A stretch of 64,000 nt of DNA from NCBI RefSeq assembly GCF_000423565.1, contig NZ_AUIF01000042.1, positions 1 to 64,000 of the forward strand, written 5' to 3'. Position 1 is the stretch's first letter, and every line of letters begins with the position of its first letter. The translations under genes and the position numbers were made by a program. The notes under the pieces are model-generated. The model had not been told where the DNA came from, did not search any database, and saw only the letters and a program-made list of their open reading frames with translations. This document shows positions 9,083 to 18,071 of the stretch, piece after piece. The DNA is from Runella zeae DSM 19591 (GTDB lineage: Bacteria > Bacteroidota > Bacteroidia > Cytophagales > Spirosomataceae).

Positions 9083-9793
9083 TCAAGGTTTTAGATGGCT
9101 TTTCTTTTGGATCTTTAGTTGATGACCCATTGATGTCAAGGGCTCAATCCAGTCTTTGAATGGCTTAAATAAAAAAGCATGGCCAATTCCCATATTTAAT
9201 TCAATTTCCTCAAATTCAACGTTTCTTTTATTTGTGAATATTTTTGAACACGAGCCTTTTGTATCTGTTTTTTCATAAATTGAAAGAAATTTTCCTTGGA
9301 AAATGTCGGAATGCTGTGAATAATAATCTATTGCATATTTACTGCAAAGCCCAATCAGCACGTAATTGAGTTGAGTTTTTTTGGTAATTAAAGCAACCTC
9401 AAGTGCAATATAGGCTCCCAACGAAGCACCTACAATTAGGATGTTTTGCATGGGAACTCCAAATGAGATCAAAGTATCTATTTGGAGGCTGATTTTCTTG
9501 GCATATTCAACTTCATTTGTCCCTTTGGGCCTCACTTCGCTAATTACATGGAAACCCTTCATTGATAGGGAGTCAAGAATAGGATAATATTCATACTTCC
9601 CATAGTATTTGCTGACAGCATGGGGGCCTTCATCCTGAACGATACCTCCATGCAAGTAAAATAAATAAATTTTATGGGTGTCAATAGTTTTGGGTATAGA
9701 AGTAGTAATAGATTGAGCATAAATGGTATTATGATCTGTCAAATGGGCAAATGATAGTAGCCATACAATGATTCTTAGAAGTTGTTTCATCAT
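9083..9793 (-). CDS. Secreted alpha/beta-hydrolase-fold protein
   Basis: The 236-aa product starts with a signal peptide (residues 1-27, hydrophobic core LLRIIVWLLSFAHL, ending near YAQS). The oxyanion segment LFYLHGG and the nucleophile elbow GASLGAY, with the serine in the G-x-S-x-G sense, mark an alpha/beta hydrolase. GIGHAFLF near the C-terminus can supply the catalytic histidine. It therefore is probably a periplasmic or exported esterase or peptidase-like enzyme. The substrate cannot be told. The gene stands alone between the histidine kinase and the receiver gene with modest gaps on both sides. Confidence 0.75.
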   Translation of the reverse strand: MMKQLLRIIVWLLSFAHLTDHNTIYAQSITTSIPKTIDTHKIYLFYLHGGIVQDEGPHAVSKYYGKYEYYPILDSLSMKGFHVISEVRPKGTNEVEYAKKISLQIDTLISFGVPMQNILIVGASLGAYIALEVALITKKTQLNYVLIGLCSKYAIDYYSQHSDIFQGKFLSIYEKTDTKGSCSKIFTNKRNVEFEEIELNMGIGHAFLFKPFKDWIEPLTSMGHQLKIQKKSHLKP

Positions 9794-9903
9794 CGGATGT
9801 AGGATATTTTATTGTAGCTTATGATACCAGCAGTAGCTCGTCATGCTCTAAATGAAAGAAAAAAAAAGTATAACACTATACTGTCCTAGAAAACCAACTA
9901 ATT

Positions 9904-10359
9904 TCAATATACCAATAAAAATTTCTCTCGGCTCGGCTGGGTATAGTGCTGGCTCCAGTCAATCGCCAGAATTTTTTGGATGAGCAACTTAAGTTGCTGA
10001 AACGACCCTGGTTTTGATACAAAAAAATGGGCGCCTTGGGCGTATACCTTATCTACAGCGTCGGGTTGGGAAGTGGTAGAAAAAATAATGATAGGGATGT
10101 TTTTCAGTTTCTCGGTTTGCTTGATTTCTCTCAAACATTCAAAGCCGTTTTTACGTGGCATGTTGAGGTCTAAGAAAATAACATCGGGTGGAGGAGGGAC
10201 GGTTTCCCTAAGAATATCCATCAGTTGCTTACCGTCGTTGGCGGTAGTAAGATGTGTATACTGAGCTACTTCCCGCAGCGCATCCTCAAAAAGAAGACGA
10301 TCATCAAAATCGTCATCTGCTAAGAAAATATTCTTTTGGGCGCTTGAGAGTAGATTCAT
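9904..10359 (-). CDS. Single-domain response regulator (CheY/Rcp1-like)
   Basis: The 151-aa protein is one receiver domain. The acidic pair is in FLADDDFDD (about residues 12-20), the phospho-acceptor is Asp64 in DVIFLDLNMP, the switch Ser/Thr is in IIIFSTTS and the conserved lysine is in FFVSKPG. It has no output domain. Receivers of this kind often partner soluble kinases with an HDLQEPLRKI H-box, such as the one encoded nearby on the same strand. The pairing is inferred from subtype and proximity. The short extra C-terminal tail (REKFLLVY) has no recognised role. Confidence 0.9.
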   Translation of the reverse strand: MNLLSSAQKNIFLADDDFDDRLLFEDALREVAQYTHLTTANDGKQLMDILRETVPPPPDVIFLDLNMPRKNGFECLREIKQTEKLKNIPIIIFSTTSQPDAVDKVYAQGAHFFVSKPGSFQQLKLLIQKILAIDWSQHYTQPSREKFLLVY

Positions 10360-10581
10360 AAGTTGAACATGGACGGATAATATTTCCTAAAGTTAACGTA
10401 CTTATCGCGACTTCTCAAATAAGGTACACCAACTTCGCCCCAAAAAAGCCTTTTAGAAACTTGACAAATAGCGCCACAGGCGTAGTTAAGAGGGATATTG
10501 GGAGAGGGGTAAAAAACACCAAAATTTTACTTTTCAAAAATGAACTACAATCCTATGCATGTTCGCAAACCCACTAAACCT

Positions 10582-12717
10582 ATGAAAAATCCTCTTTGCT
10601 TGATGAAATATTTGTTCTCTTTTTGGCTTCTTTTGTTGATTTCTCAAAATGCTTTTACCCAAAAAAATCTCTCTTGGCCAACCGACTTGCCTTGGTGGAA
10701 AAAGAATAATCTCAGGGTGATTCAGACCAATTTGCCCGCCTATGAAGCCGCTACTTTACATCCCGATTCACTCCTCAAAGACTTGAAGGCTTGCTCGGCC
10801 AATACCCTGCTTATCAACGCGGGCGGTATTATGGCTTTCTATCCGACCAAGCTTCCTTTTCATTATACCAATCCTTACATGAAAGGCAATATGCTCAAAG
10901 ATGTCATTGAGCGCTGTCATCGCAACGGCATCAAAGTCATTGTACGGTTTGATTTTAGCAGAGTTCATGAAAGTATTTTTAAGGCGCATCCCGATTGGTG
11001 CTACATCTCGCCCAAAGGCGAACGTATCATCAATACCGATATGTACGTGGTGTCTATCAATGCGCCTTATGTGCAAGATTGTGCTTTCAAAATTATCGAG
11101 GAAGTGATTGACAATTATGGAATTGACGGCATTTTCTTAAACATGCCAGGCTACCAAGTCAACAATCCCTATGAGGGGAAATACCACGGTATTGATCAAA
11201 ATGAATATGACAAAAAGCGTTTTGCCGAATACAGCGGGGGGCAAGCGCTCCCTACCGAAGAAAACAAAGCAGACGCGGTATTTCAGAAGTATTTAGCTTT
11301 TAAAAAGTTTACGGTAGAAGATTGGTCAAAACGATTGCATGCGTTGGTAAAATCAAAAAGTAATCAAATTGCCATTTGTACATACATGGATAAGTATGTA
11401 GACATCATTCGGCACGAGTCCCAAACCAACAGCTTGCCTTATTGGCCTTACTCTGCTTCCGACAATGTAGGCAATGCCGCCAACTCCTTCCCCGACCATA
11501 TCATCAGCAACAGTAGCATTCAGCAAATTTCGTTTCAGTCGCGCTACAATGCCGTCGAACCCGAAGAAGTTTCCATTCGGCTTTACGAAAATATTGCCAA
11601 TGGCTCAGGACTTGACATCAGTATGATGGGCGATATGCGCGGCTACGAAGATGAGCGCAATTATGGGGTGATTCGTAAAATCTACGCCCATCACAAAAAA
11701 TACGAGCCTTATTTTGGCAAATATACTTCTACGGCCAAAGTCGCGGTGATTGCGCCCGGTGCTTGGCCTAGCGGTGCTCCTATGCAAGAATATCGCGGTA
11801 TACAGCTCATGCTCAGAGAGGCACATATCCCTTTTGATATTGTGGAAGATGCTCAAATAGAACATCTTGCCGCCAAAATAAAAAAGTACGGCTTGGTGAT
11901 TCTCCCTGACATTACTTATCTCAGTCAAGCTTCGGTGCAGGTGCTCAAAGAAGCCTCTCGTCAGGGCGTGCATCTCATCGCTACCAATCATACTTTGTTT
12001 GATAATCCTGAGGCCCTGCGCGATTTGTTTGGGGTAAAGATTATCAACAAAGACCACGAAGGCAGCGGCTTCTATCTCACACCTGACAAAAAAGAGGTAT
12101 TTAAGCGATTGGATAAACAAAAAATGCTTTTCTGGAAATTCAATTTGGGGCTTTATGATATGTCGGGGGCGGATAAAACTTTTTTGCCTATACTCAGCAA
12201 AGGCCGCCCTGGGCCGCCCGAAATCATCGGTGGACACGAGCCGACGGGGTATTTTGGGATGTCAATCAAAGAGCATCCAAGTAGCAAAGCCGTGATATTA
12301 CCTATCAATTTAGGGCGGCTTTATTATATTCATGGCTATGAGCAGCACAAAAATATTTTGTTAGATGCCATCGATTATATCTACCCAGAGGCAGCGAAGC
12401 AGCTCTTCACCAATGCGCCTGAGCGGATAGAAGTAATTGTGAAAGAGTATCTTAAAAATACCCCCGAAAATCACCTTAAAAATACCCCCGAAGGTTTGAT
12501 CATTCATTTGGTCAATCTCACCGGCTTTAGTGGCAATACCTATTTTGCACCTTTGCCAGTGTATCAGCTTACTTTTAAAGTGCCTGCCTCTTTCAAACCC
12601 AAGCGGGTCTTTACTATGGTGGCCTCCAAGCCTGTTCCTTATGTTTGGAAAAACGGCTATGTAGAATTAAAACTCGATAAACTCGAAGATTTTGAAGGGA
12701 TTGTGATTGAAAAGTAG
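10582..12717 (+). CDS. Secreted glycoside-hydrolase-like protein (GHL6 type)
   Basis: From the ATG at 10582 the product has 711 aa with a signal peptide (MKYLFSFWLLLLISQNAFTQ region). Residues roughly 30-350 look like a TIM barrel of the 'hypothetical glycosyl hydrolase 6' group: VIQTNLPAYEAATL at the start, GIKVIVRFDFSR, then YGIDGIFLNMPGYQ near the expected active site. The middle part (VAVIAPGAWPSG, GLVILPDITYLSQASVQVL) resembles the trimerisation (glutamine-amidotransferase-like) domain of GH42-like enzymes. A beta-rich C-terminal domain ends it. The substrate is unknown and no acid/base pair was proved. Upstream ATGs at 10540, 10555 exist, but 10582 best fits the signal peptide. An 8-codon duplication lies at 12451-12498. 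Confidence 0.75.
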   Translation: MKNPLCLMKYLFSFWLLLLISQNAFTQKNLSWPTDLPWWKKNNLRVIQTNLPAYEAATLHPDSLLKDLKACSANTLLINAGGIMAFYPTKLPFHYTNPYMKGNMLKDVIERCHRNGIKVIVRFDFSRVHESIFKAHPDWCYISPKGERIINTDMYVVSINAPYVQDCAFKIIEEVIDNYGIDGIFLNMPGYQVNNPYEGKYHGIDQNEYDKKRFAEYSGGQALPTEENKADAVFQKYLAFKKFTVEDWSKRLHALVKSKSNQIAICTYMDKYVDIIRHESQTNSLPYWPYSASDNVGNAANSFPDHIISNSSIQQISFQSRYNAVEPEEVSIRLYENIANGSGLDISMMGDMRGYEDERNYGVIRKIYAHHKKYEPYFGKYTSTAKVAVIAPGAWPSGAPMQEYRGIQLMLREAHIPFDIVEDAQIEHLAAKIKKYGLVILPDITYLSQASVQVLKEASRQGVHLIATNHTLFDNPEALRDLFGVKIINKDHEGSGFYLTPDKKEVFKRLDKQKMLFWKFNLGLYDMSGADKTFLPILSKGRPGPPEIIGGHEPTGYFGMSIKEHPSSKAVILPINLGRLYYIHGYEQHKNILLDAIDYIYPEAAKQLFTNAPERIEVIVKEYLKNTPENHLKNTPEGLIIHLVNLTGFSGNTYFAPLPVYQLTFKVPASFKPKRVFTMVASKPVPYVWKNGYVELKLDKLEDFEGIVIEK
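12451..12492 (+). repeat. In-frame 18-bp direct repeat inside the glycosidase-like gene
   Basis: CTTAAAAATACCCCCGAA occurs at 12451-12468 and again at 12475-12492, 24 bases apart, so the protein reads LKNTPENH-LKNTPEG. The period is eight codons and keeps the frame. It looks like a recent slippage duplication in a linker. Confidence 0.85.
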
Positions 12718-12754
12718 AGTTTGAGTTTTTTGCTTTACCGAAAATCCTGTCAAT

Positions 12755-13909
12755 TTAAAATGCTTCGCCCGTAAACAAATAGAAGTTGGGGCCATCTTCT
12801 GAAAAACCCACATCGAAGCGAAGATAAATGTCTTTTTTGGGAAAAAGCAGATAGCGTAGACCTACACCGCCAGTGGTACGGATGTATTTGGTACTGAACG
12901 TATTAATGGTAGGTGCTACGGCAGCGGCTCCCGCAAACACCGCCGCGCCAAATCGTTTGCTAAAACCAAAAGGTAGCCATCGATGTTCGATTTGGGCAGC
13001 GAGCATGTTTTTGTCGCGATAGCGCCCCAAATAATACCCGCGCATGATCATTTCGCCACCCATGAGCGCTAGCTGATTAAACGGTATATCGCCTCCGTAA
13101 AAATTGCCGTATAGCTGCCATGCCAGAACGTTGTTTTGATTGGTGGGATGGTAAGAGCGTACGTCTAAATTGACGCCATAAAAGGTATAATCGCTGCCAA
13201 CACTAGGATGGTATTTAAGAAATGCTAATTCTCCAAATAAACCTTTTCGGACATTAAGGACATTGTGACGGTTGTCGTAGACCAAGGCTACTCCAAGCCC
13301 CACATTGATAGTACCGTTGGAGCCTAGCGGTTTTTCGTAAAAATGATCCTTGGGCTGTACAAAAGAGGCATTATATAATTGTTGATAATCTAGCTCAGGA
13401 CCCATAAAAAGATTAGGGACGAGTTTGCGCAAAACACGTTGCCTAAACAAAAGATAATTGGCATCTACCAAAGCCGGCTCCTTACCCGCAGGGGCAGGGC
13501 CAATGCCGTGGTATAAAAGAGGGAATTTTTGAAATCGAGTTCGGCCCAAAAAAAACCATTTGTCTTTGTCACCGTAAATGGCATTGTCTATCCATAAACC
13601 ATATTGAGCTTTGAACGTAACAAACCCAAACGCCTGTACTTCGCTGAGGCGGTTGAGGGTGTCGTTTTTGGCCTGAAAAAGCAAGAGTGATGATAAGCCT
13701 ATCTCAAAACTAGTTTCGGGAGCATAGGCCACAGTAGGATATACCCTAAAACTCGGCTTTCCAAAAGAGGTAGTATCCGAAATCGTTTTTTTGATAAAAC
13801 GCTTGACCCAGCTCTCTTGACCAAAAGTAGGCTTTACTAAAGCAAAAGTGCAAAGCAAAAGAAATGTGAGCGTCGTGAATGGAGCGGGCATGGTAGTGGT
13901 ATTGTTCAT
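12755..13909 (-). CDS. Omp85-like outer-membrane beta-barrel protein (surface antigen family)
   Basis: From the ATG at 13907-13909 the protein has 384 aa: a signal peptide (MPAPFTTLTFLLLCTFALVKPTFGQ) and then a mostly beta-stranded body with alternating hydrophobic residues and many Tyr, Phe and Gly. It contains the strand-rich segments GVALVYDNRHNVLNVRKG and LALMGGEMIMRGYYLGRYRD; the last resembles the G-x-x-x-x-RGY piece of the BamA/TamA barrel. It ends FYLFTGEAF, with the aromatic last residue usual for outer-membrane proteins. POTRA repeats are not visible, so it is the barrel-only surface-antigen type. It is convergent with the glycosidase-like gene, 37 bases apart. The upstream in-frame region to 14011 has no signal-peptide character. 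Confidence 0.75.
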   Translation of the reverse strand: MNNTTTMPAPFTTLTFLLLCTFALVKPTFGQESWVKRFIKKTISDTTSFGKPSFRVYPTVAYAPETSFEIGLSSLLLFQAKNDTLNRLSEVQAFGFVTFKAQYGLWIDNAIYGDKDKWFFLGRTRFQKFPLLYHGIGPAPAGKEPALVDANYLLFRQRVLRKLVPNLFMGPELDYQQLYNASFVQPKDHFYEKPLGSNGTINVGLGVALVYDNRHNVLNVRKGLFGELAFLKYHPSVGSDYTFYGVNLDVRSYHPTNQNNVLAWQLYGNFYGGDIPFNQLALMGGEMIMRGYYLGRYRDKNMLAAQIEHRWLPFGFSKRFGAAVFAGAAAVAPTINTFSTKYIRTTGGVGLRYLLFPKKDIYLRFDVGFSEDGPNFYLFTGEAF

Positions 13910-14304
13910 ATATATACGCAGTTTTTGCCCCAAACTGTTCTTTGAAGAAGTATCGTCGTCATGTTGTTCAATAAAGTTTGTTGTAAGGTGGATAGATACA
14001 CAACGTACCAATAAGTACTAGCATTGTATGAGATTTTAACTGAATTTTTGGCGAATTGTTAGTCATAAAGACTAAAATGAGATAAAAAACATCATTATGA
14101 CATTTTAGCGAATGCTTACAATGGGTGTGTTTGTAGACTTTGACTTTTTGAAGCGTTTAATCAAATAGCAGAGGTGACAATTACCCCCAATGAAAGCAGT
14201 AATAAAATAGTATTTTTTACTTTATCTTTTTATCAAAAGCTTGCAGCGATTTGCTTAATTGCGGGCATAAACACAAAATTGTAGTCTTTTACTTATTAAA
14301 ATCA
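13910..14304. other. Divergent intergenic region, 395 bp
   Basis: This AT-rich gap separates the outer-membrane protein (minus) from the sugar isomerase-like gene (plus) and must hold both promoters. I see no conserved gene in it, no clear TTG/TAnnTTTG pair and only weak short inverted repeats (for example TTAGTC/GACTAA around 14060-14078). Confidence 0.5.
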
Positions 14305-15357
14305 ATGAAAACAATCAAAGGGCCTGCCATATTTTTGGCGCAATTTATGGGCGACGAAGCCCCTTTCAATTCTTTGGATACCATCGCTGCTTACATGGCC
14401 GACTTGGGTTACAAAGGCATCCAAATTCCTACTTGGGATAGCCGCTGTATCGACCTTAAAACTGCGGCTGAGTCAAAAACATATTGTGATGAGTACAAAG
14501 GAAAACTGGCTGAAATTGGGGTAGAAATCACCGAGCTTTCGTCGCACTTACAAGGGCAGCTAGTGGCTGTTCACCCTGCCTACGACCCTATGTTTGACGG
14601 TTTTGCAGCTCCTGAAGTGCGCAACAATCCCGCCGCTCGTACCGAATGGGCCGTGCAGCAATTGATGTGGGCTGCCAAAGCCTCCCAAAATCTCGGTTTG
14701 ACTTCTCACGTTACTTTTTCGGGTGCTTTGTTGTGGCCGTTTTTGTATCCTTGGCCTCAGCGTCCAGCGGGCTTGGTCGAAACAGGCTTTAAAGAATTAG
14801 GCAAACGTTGGACGCCTATTTTGAATGCGTTTGACGAAGCAGGTGTAAATGTAGGCTATGAACTTCACCCTGGCGAAGACCTCCATGATGGTATCACGTT
14901 TGAGATGTTTTTGGAAGCAGTGGGCAATCACCCACGCGCCGGTATCAACTATGACCCTAGCCACTTTGTACTTCAGCAATTGGATTATCTCCAATTTATC
15001 GATTTCTATCATGAGCGTATTTTTGCCTATCACGTCAAAGATGCTGAGTTTAACCCAAGCGGCAAGCAAGGTGTTTATAGCGGTTTTCAAGGCTGGGCCG
15101 ACCGCGCTGGGCGTTTCCGTTCGTTGGGAGATGGTCAAGTGGACTTTAGCGGTATTTTCTCCAAACTTTCTCAGTACAACTACGACGGCTGGGCGGTTTT
15201 GGAATGGGAGTGCTGTATCAAATCTCCCGTTCAAGGAGCGGCGGAGGGTGCGCCCTTTATCGCTGATCACATCATCCAAGTGACCGAAAAAGCTTTTGAT
15301 GATTTTGCAGGAACGGGTGCCGACGAGGCTTTCAACCGTAAAGTGTTGGGATTGTAA
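14305..15357 (+). CDS. Sugar phosphate isomerase/epimerase-type TIM-barrel protein
   Basis: The 350-aa protein is of the AP-endonuclease-2 TIM-barrel superfamily, which holds xylose isomerase-like sugar isomerases and epimerases. Metal-site candidates are the Glu in GVNVGYELHPGED, Asp and His in GINYDPSHFV, His in IFAYHVKDAEF and Glu in YDGWAVLEWECC. There is no signal peptide from the ATG at 14305 (MKTIKGPAIFLAQF). An upstream in-frame start at 14251 would add a poorly conserved stretch. In Bacteroidota such proteins often occur with GMC oxidoreductases and small cytochromes in keto-sugar metabolism. A cytochrome c is next door (convergent) and a GMC enzyme lies 28 kb away, which is suggestive only. 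Confidence 0.85.
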   Translation: MKTIKGPAIFLAQFMGDEAPFNSLDTIAAYMADLGYKGIQIPTWDSRCIDLKTAAESKTYCDEYKGKLAEIGVEITELSSHLQGQLVAVHPAYDPMFDGFAAPEVRNNPAARTEWAVQQLMWAAKASQNLGLTSHVTFSGALLWPFLYPWPQRPAGLVETGFKELGKRWTPILNAFDEAGVNVGYELHPGEDLHDGITFEMFLEAVGNHPRAGINYDPSHFVLQQLDYLQFIDFYHERIFAYHVKDAEFNPSGKQGVYSGFQGWADRAGRFRSLGDGQVDFSGIFSKLSQYNYDGWAVLEWECCIKSPVQGAAEGAPFIADHIIQVTEKAFDDFAGTGADEAFNRKVLGL

Positions 15358-15376
15358 TTGGTAAATAAATGTATAA

Positions 15377-15414
15377 CAAAAACGTCGGGCAATGAAAATC
15401 GCCCGACGTTTTTG
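15377..15414. terminator. Bidirectional terminator, 14-bp perfect stem
   Basis: Arms CAAAAACGTCGGGC (15377-15390) and GCCCGACGTTTTTG (15401-15414) are perfect complements with a 10-base loop. A and T runs flank the stem on both sides, so it can end the isomerase-like gene on the plus strand and the cytochrome gene on the minus strand. Confidence 0.9.
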
Positions 15415-15434
15415 TTGATTGAAGCCTAAAAAAA

Positions 15435-15950
15435 TTAATTTCTTGGAGGACCTCCAGGGCGCGCGCCATTAGGACGGCCTGGGTGAGCTTCTCCACGATG
15501 GCAAGTAGTACAGCCGATACGTGGCTTGCGCTCTTTGCTAGCATAAGAAGGCAGGGCGGCAATTACGTCATCGTTGATTTTACCTACCATTGCCACCATG
15601 TCGCGAGCAATAGCATGGTCGTGTTTTTCTTCAGAAGCCCAGTCGTTGACATTGTGGCAATGATTACAGCTTACGCCTAGGGCTTTGCTCCAGCCATTTT
15701 CCATGATTCCAATTACTTGTTCCGCAGGACGGCCTTTGAAAATTTTAATATTTTTAAAGACATCTTCGGCATTGTTTTTTTCTTTCCCTGCAATCGCCTC
15801 TTTTACCATTTTAGCGTATTTGGCGCGGTCAGCTGCGAGGCTATCTTCGCGGGCATCGGCGGCGGCTTGTGAGTTGTTGGGAGAGGGAGTCAATGCGACT
15901 AAAGACACTACAGCCGTTAGTGCAAAAAGGGCAGTAATCCATTTTTTCAT
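15435..15950 (-). CDS. Secreted c-type cytochrome with two haem sites
   Basis: The 171-aa product has a signal peptide (residues 1-25) and two haem-binding CxxCH motifs, CNHCH at 95-99 and CTTCH at 147-151. The spacing, with the helical segment HAIARDMVAMVGKIND between them, resembles the photosynthetic-reaction-centre cytochrome subunit fold that is common as a small cytochrome in non-photosynthetic Bacteroidota. It should act in the periplasm as an electron carrier. The tail is rich in Pro, Gly and Arg. Its redox partner is not shown by the context; dehydrogenases such as the GMC enzyme of this window are candidates. Confidence 0.85.
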   Translation of the reverse strand: MKKWITALFALTAVVSLVALTPSPNNSQAAADAREDSLAADRAKYAKMVKEAIAGKEKNNAEDVFKNIKIFKGRPAEQVIGIMENGWSKALGVSCNHCHNVNDWASEEKHDHAIARDMVAMVGKINDDVIAALPSYASKERKPRIGCTTCHRGEAHPGRPNGARPGGPPRN

Positions 15951-16044
15951 GCTAGAAGGGAGGTTATAAAGTTATGAAGGCAAACTTAGGAAAAAACTAT
16001 AAATCCACAAGAATTTGGCCAAAAATATAAATATGTCTTTCTTT

Positions 16045-16083
16045 CATAAAAAAAGCGCGACATTTTGTCGCGCTTTTTTTATG
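16045..16083. terminator. Strong hairpin terminator, 17-bp perfect stem
   Basis: CATAAAAAAAGCGCGAC (16045-16061) pairs perfectly with GTCGCGCTTTTTTTATG (16067-16083) around a 5-base loop. It follows the sufB stop by 28 bases on the minus strand and lies upstream of the cytochrome gene, so the two are separate transcripts. Confidence 0.9.
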
Positions 16084-16110
16084 AAATAGCTTAAAAATTA
16101 CCTCCAAATC

Positions 16111-17556
16111 TTATCCTACCGAACCTTCAAGGCTTATCTCTAATAATTTTTGAGCTTCTACCGCAAACTCCATCGGAAGCTGATTCAATACTTCTTTGGC
16201 ATATCCATTGATAATCAAAGCTACTGCTTGCTCGGTTGGGATGCCTCGTTGATTACAATAAAACAATTGGTCTTCTCCGATTTTGGAAGTAGTAGCCTCG
16301 TGTTCTACCGTAGCACTTGTATTGTTGACTTCGATATATGGGAAAGTATGCGCACCACAAGTATCTCCTAGTAGCAAAGAATCGCACTGAGAGAAGTTAC
16401 GAGCATTGGCGGCGCGTTTGAATACCTGAACCAATCCGCGATAGGAGTTTTGGCTTTTGCCCGCCGAAATCCCTTTTGATACAATGCGGCTCTTGGTGTT
16501 TTTGCCGATGTGCACCATTTTAGTACCGGTATCAGCTTGCTGCATGTTGTTGGTAACAGCTACCGAATAAAACTCTCCGATAGAATTGTCGCCTTTCAAA
16601 ATCACAGAAGGGTATTTCCAAGTGATAGCCGAACCGGTTTCGACTTGGGTCCAAGAAATTTTTGAATTAGCTCCGTCACAAATACCGCGTTTAGTAACGA
16701 AATTGTAAATTCCTCCCTTGCCTTCTTTGTCACCGGGATACCAGTTTTGAACGGTGCTATATTTTACTTCTGCATTTTCGTGGGCTACGATTTCAACAAC
16801 TGCGGCGTGCAATTGGTTTTCGTCACGCATGGGAGCGGTGCATCCTTCCAAATAGCTTACGTAAGAGCCTTCATCCGCAATAATCAAAGTACGTTCAAAC
16901 TGACCTGTTCCAGAGGCATTGATACGGAAATAAGTCGAAAGCTCCATCGGGCAACGCACTCCTTTGGGGATATAACAGAAAGACCCGTCAGAAAATACCG
17001 CCGAATTGAGGGCTGAGAAAAAGTTGTCTTTGGCTGGTACAACAGATCCCAAATATTTTTTAACCAACTCAGGATGCTCTTGGATAGCTTCGCTGATTGA
17101 ACAGAAAATAATCCCTTGTTTCTTAAGTTCATCTTTGAATGTGGTGGTTACGGAGATTGAATCAATAACCGCATCTACCGCTACACCCGAGAGTCGCTTT
17201 TGTTCGTTGAGCGAAATCCCCAAACGCTCAAAAGTACGTTTCAATTCTGGGTCTATTTCATCCAACGAACCTATTTCTTTCTTTTGCTTGGGAGCCGAAT
17301 AATACTTTATCGCTTGATAATCAATAGGAGGGTAGTGTACATTGGGCCATTTGGGCTCGGTCATTCCTTGCCACAACCGAAAGGCTTTCAAACGCCACTC
17401 AGTCATCCACTCAGGTTCGTTTTTCTTAGCCGAAATCCATCGAACGGTGGCTTCGTCTACCCCAGGAGCGGCTTCTTCTGCTTCGATATCCGTGACAAAC
17501 CCGTACTTATATTCGGAGTTGGTTATTTCTTCTAGTAATTCTACTTCTTTGCTCAT
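16111..17556 (-). CDS. sufB: Fe-S cluster assembly scaffold SufB
   Basis: SufB forms the SufBC2D scaffold on which Fe-S clusters are built in the cytoplasm. The 481-aa length is normal. Family features are clear: [27 protein letters not shown], the long right-handed beta-helix region with [20 protein letters not shown], and [20 protein letters not shown] followed by [18 protein letters not shown], which carries candidate cluster ligands. The C-terminal helix with [19 protein letters not shown] is typical. The gene is closed off downstream by a 17-bp hairpin, and there is no sufC, sufD or sufS next to it. In many Bacteroidota sufB and sufC adjoin, so the isolation is worth noting. Confidence 0.95.
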   Translation of the reverse strand: MSKEVELLEEITNSEYKYGFVTDIEAEEAAPGVDEATVRWISAKKNEPEWMTEWRLKAFRLWQGMTEPKWPNVHYPPIDYQAIKYYSAPKQKKEIGSLDEIDPELKRTFERLGISLNEQKRLSGVAVDAVIDSISVTTTFKDELKKQGIIFCSISEAIQEHPELVKKYLGSVVPAKDNFFSALNSAVFSDGSFCYIPKGVRCPMELSTYFRINASGTGQFERTLIIADEGSYVSYLEGCTAPMRDENQLHAAVVEIVAHENAEVKYSTVQNWYPGDKEGKGGIYNFVTKRGICDGANSKISWTQVETGSAITWKYPSVILKGDNSIGEFYSVAVTNNMQQADTGTKMVHIGKNTKSRIVSKGISAGKSQNSYRGLVQVFKRAANARNFSQCDSLLLGDTCGAHTFPYIEVNNTSATVEHEATTSKIGEDQLFYCNQRGIPTEQAVALIINGYAKEVLNQLPMEFAVEAQKLLEISLEGSVG

Positions 17557-18071
17557 CGCGTATATGCGTTAATTCTATATTTTTAACAAAAAATACACAT
17601 ATTCTGTTCTAATCGAACTGCAAATATCTTAAAAAACTCGGCCTATTGAAAGCCCTACGGTGGTTCATTTCTTAAAAACCCCAAAACTCTCCTCTTAACG
17701 GTACTTATTTCTGGAGCTTGAGCACTGCCAAGCAGGTCATTGTTTGGCTGCTTTTGGTGAGGTGAGTAGCCTCATAAACCATTTATTTTTTCATTTTTTG
17801 AGGCGATTTTTGTTTTATGATAACTTATTGATAAATAAATGATTGGGTATAATTGCTGATAGAGCCAAGCCCTTGTTTCTCTCTTCAAAATCAGAATTTT
17901 AAAAAAAAGATTCCAACCTTCTGCCCCTTGCTTGGCGTCCTTTGAATGATTTCGAGGCCTTGATTTCACCATTATTAACTTAAAAAACCAAAAACAGTAA
18001 TGAAATTGATGCAATCAAGAGAGGGGGCGTATGCGGTACGCCTGAGAGGAGTAAGTCGTTTAAAATCAGCT
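17557..18071. other. Divergent intergenic region, about 515 bp
   Basis: This gap holds the sufB promoter (minus) and the lipoprotein promoter (plus). An 80-codon minus frame at 17772-18014 has no domain, an odd composition and overlaps the lipoprotein leader, so I do not call it. No clear terminator, repeat or RNA gene is visible. Confidence 0.45.

Noticed and set aside
17772-18014. 80-codon minus-strand frame upstream of the lipoprotein gene
   Set aside because: No domain, unusual composition and overlap with the leader of a better supported gene.
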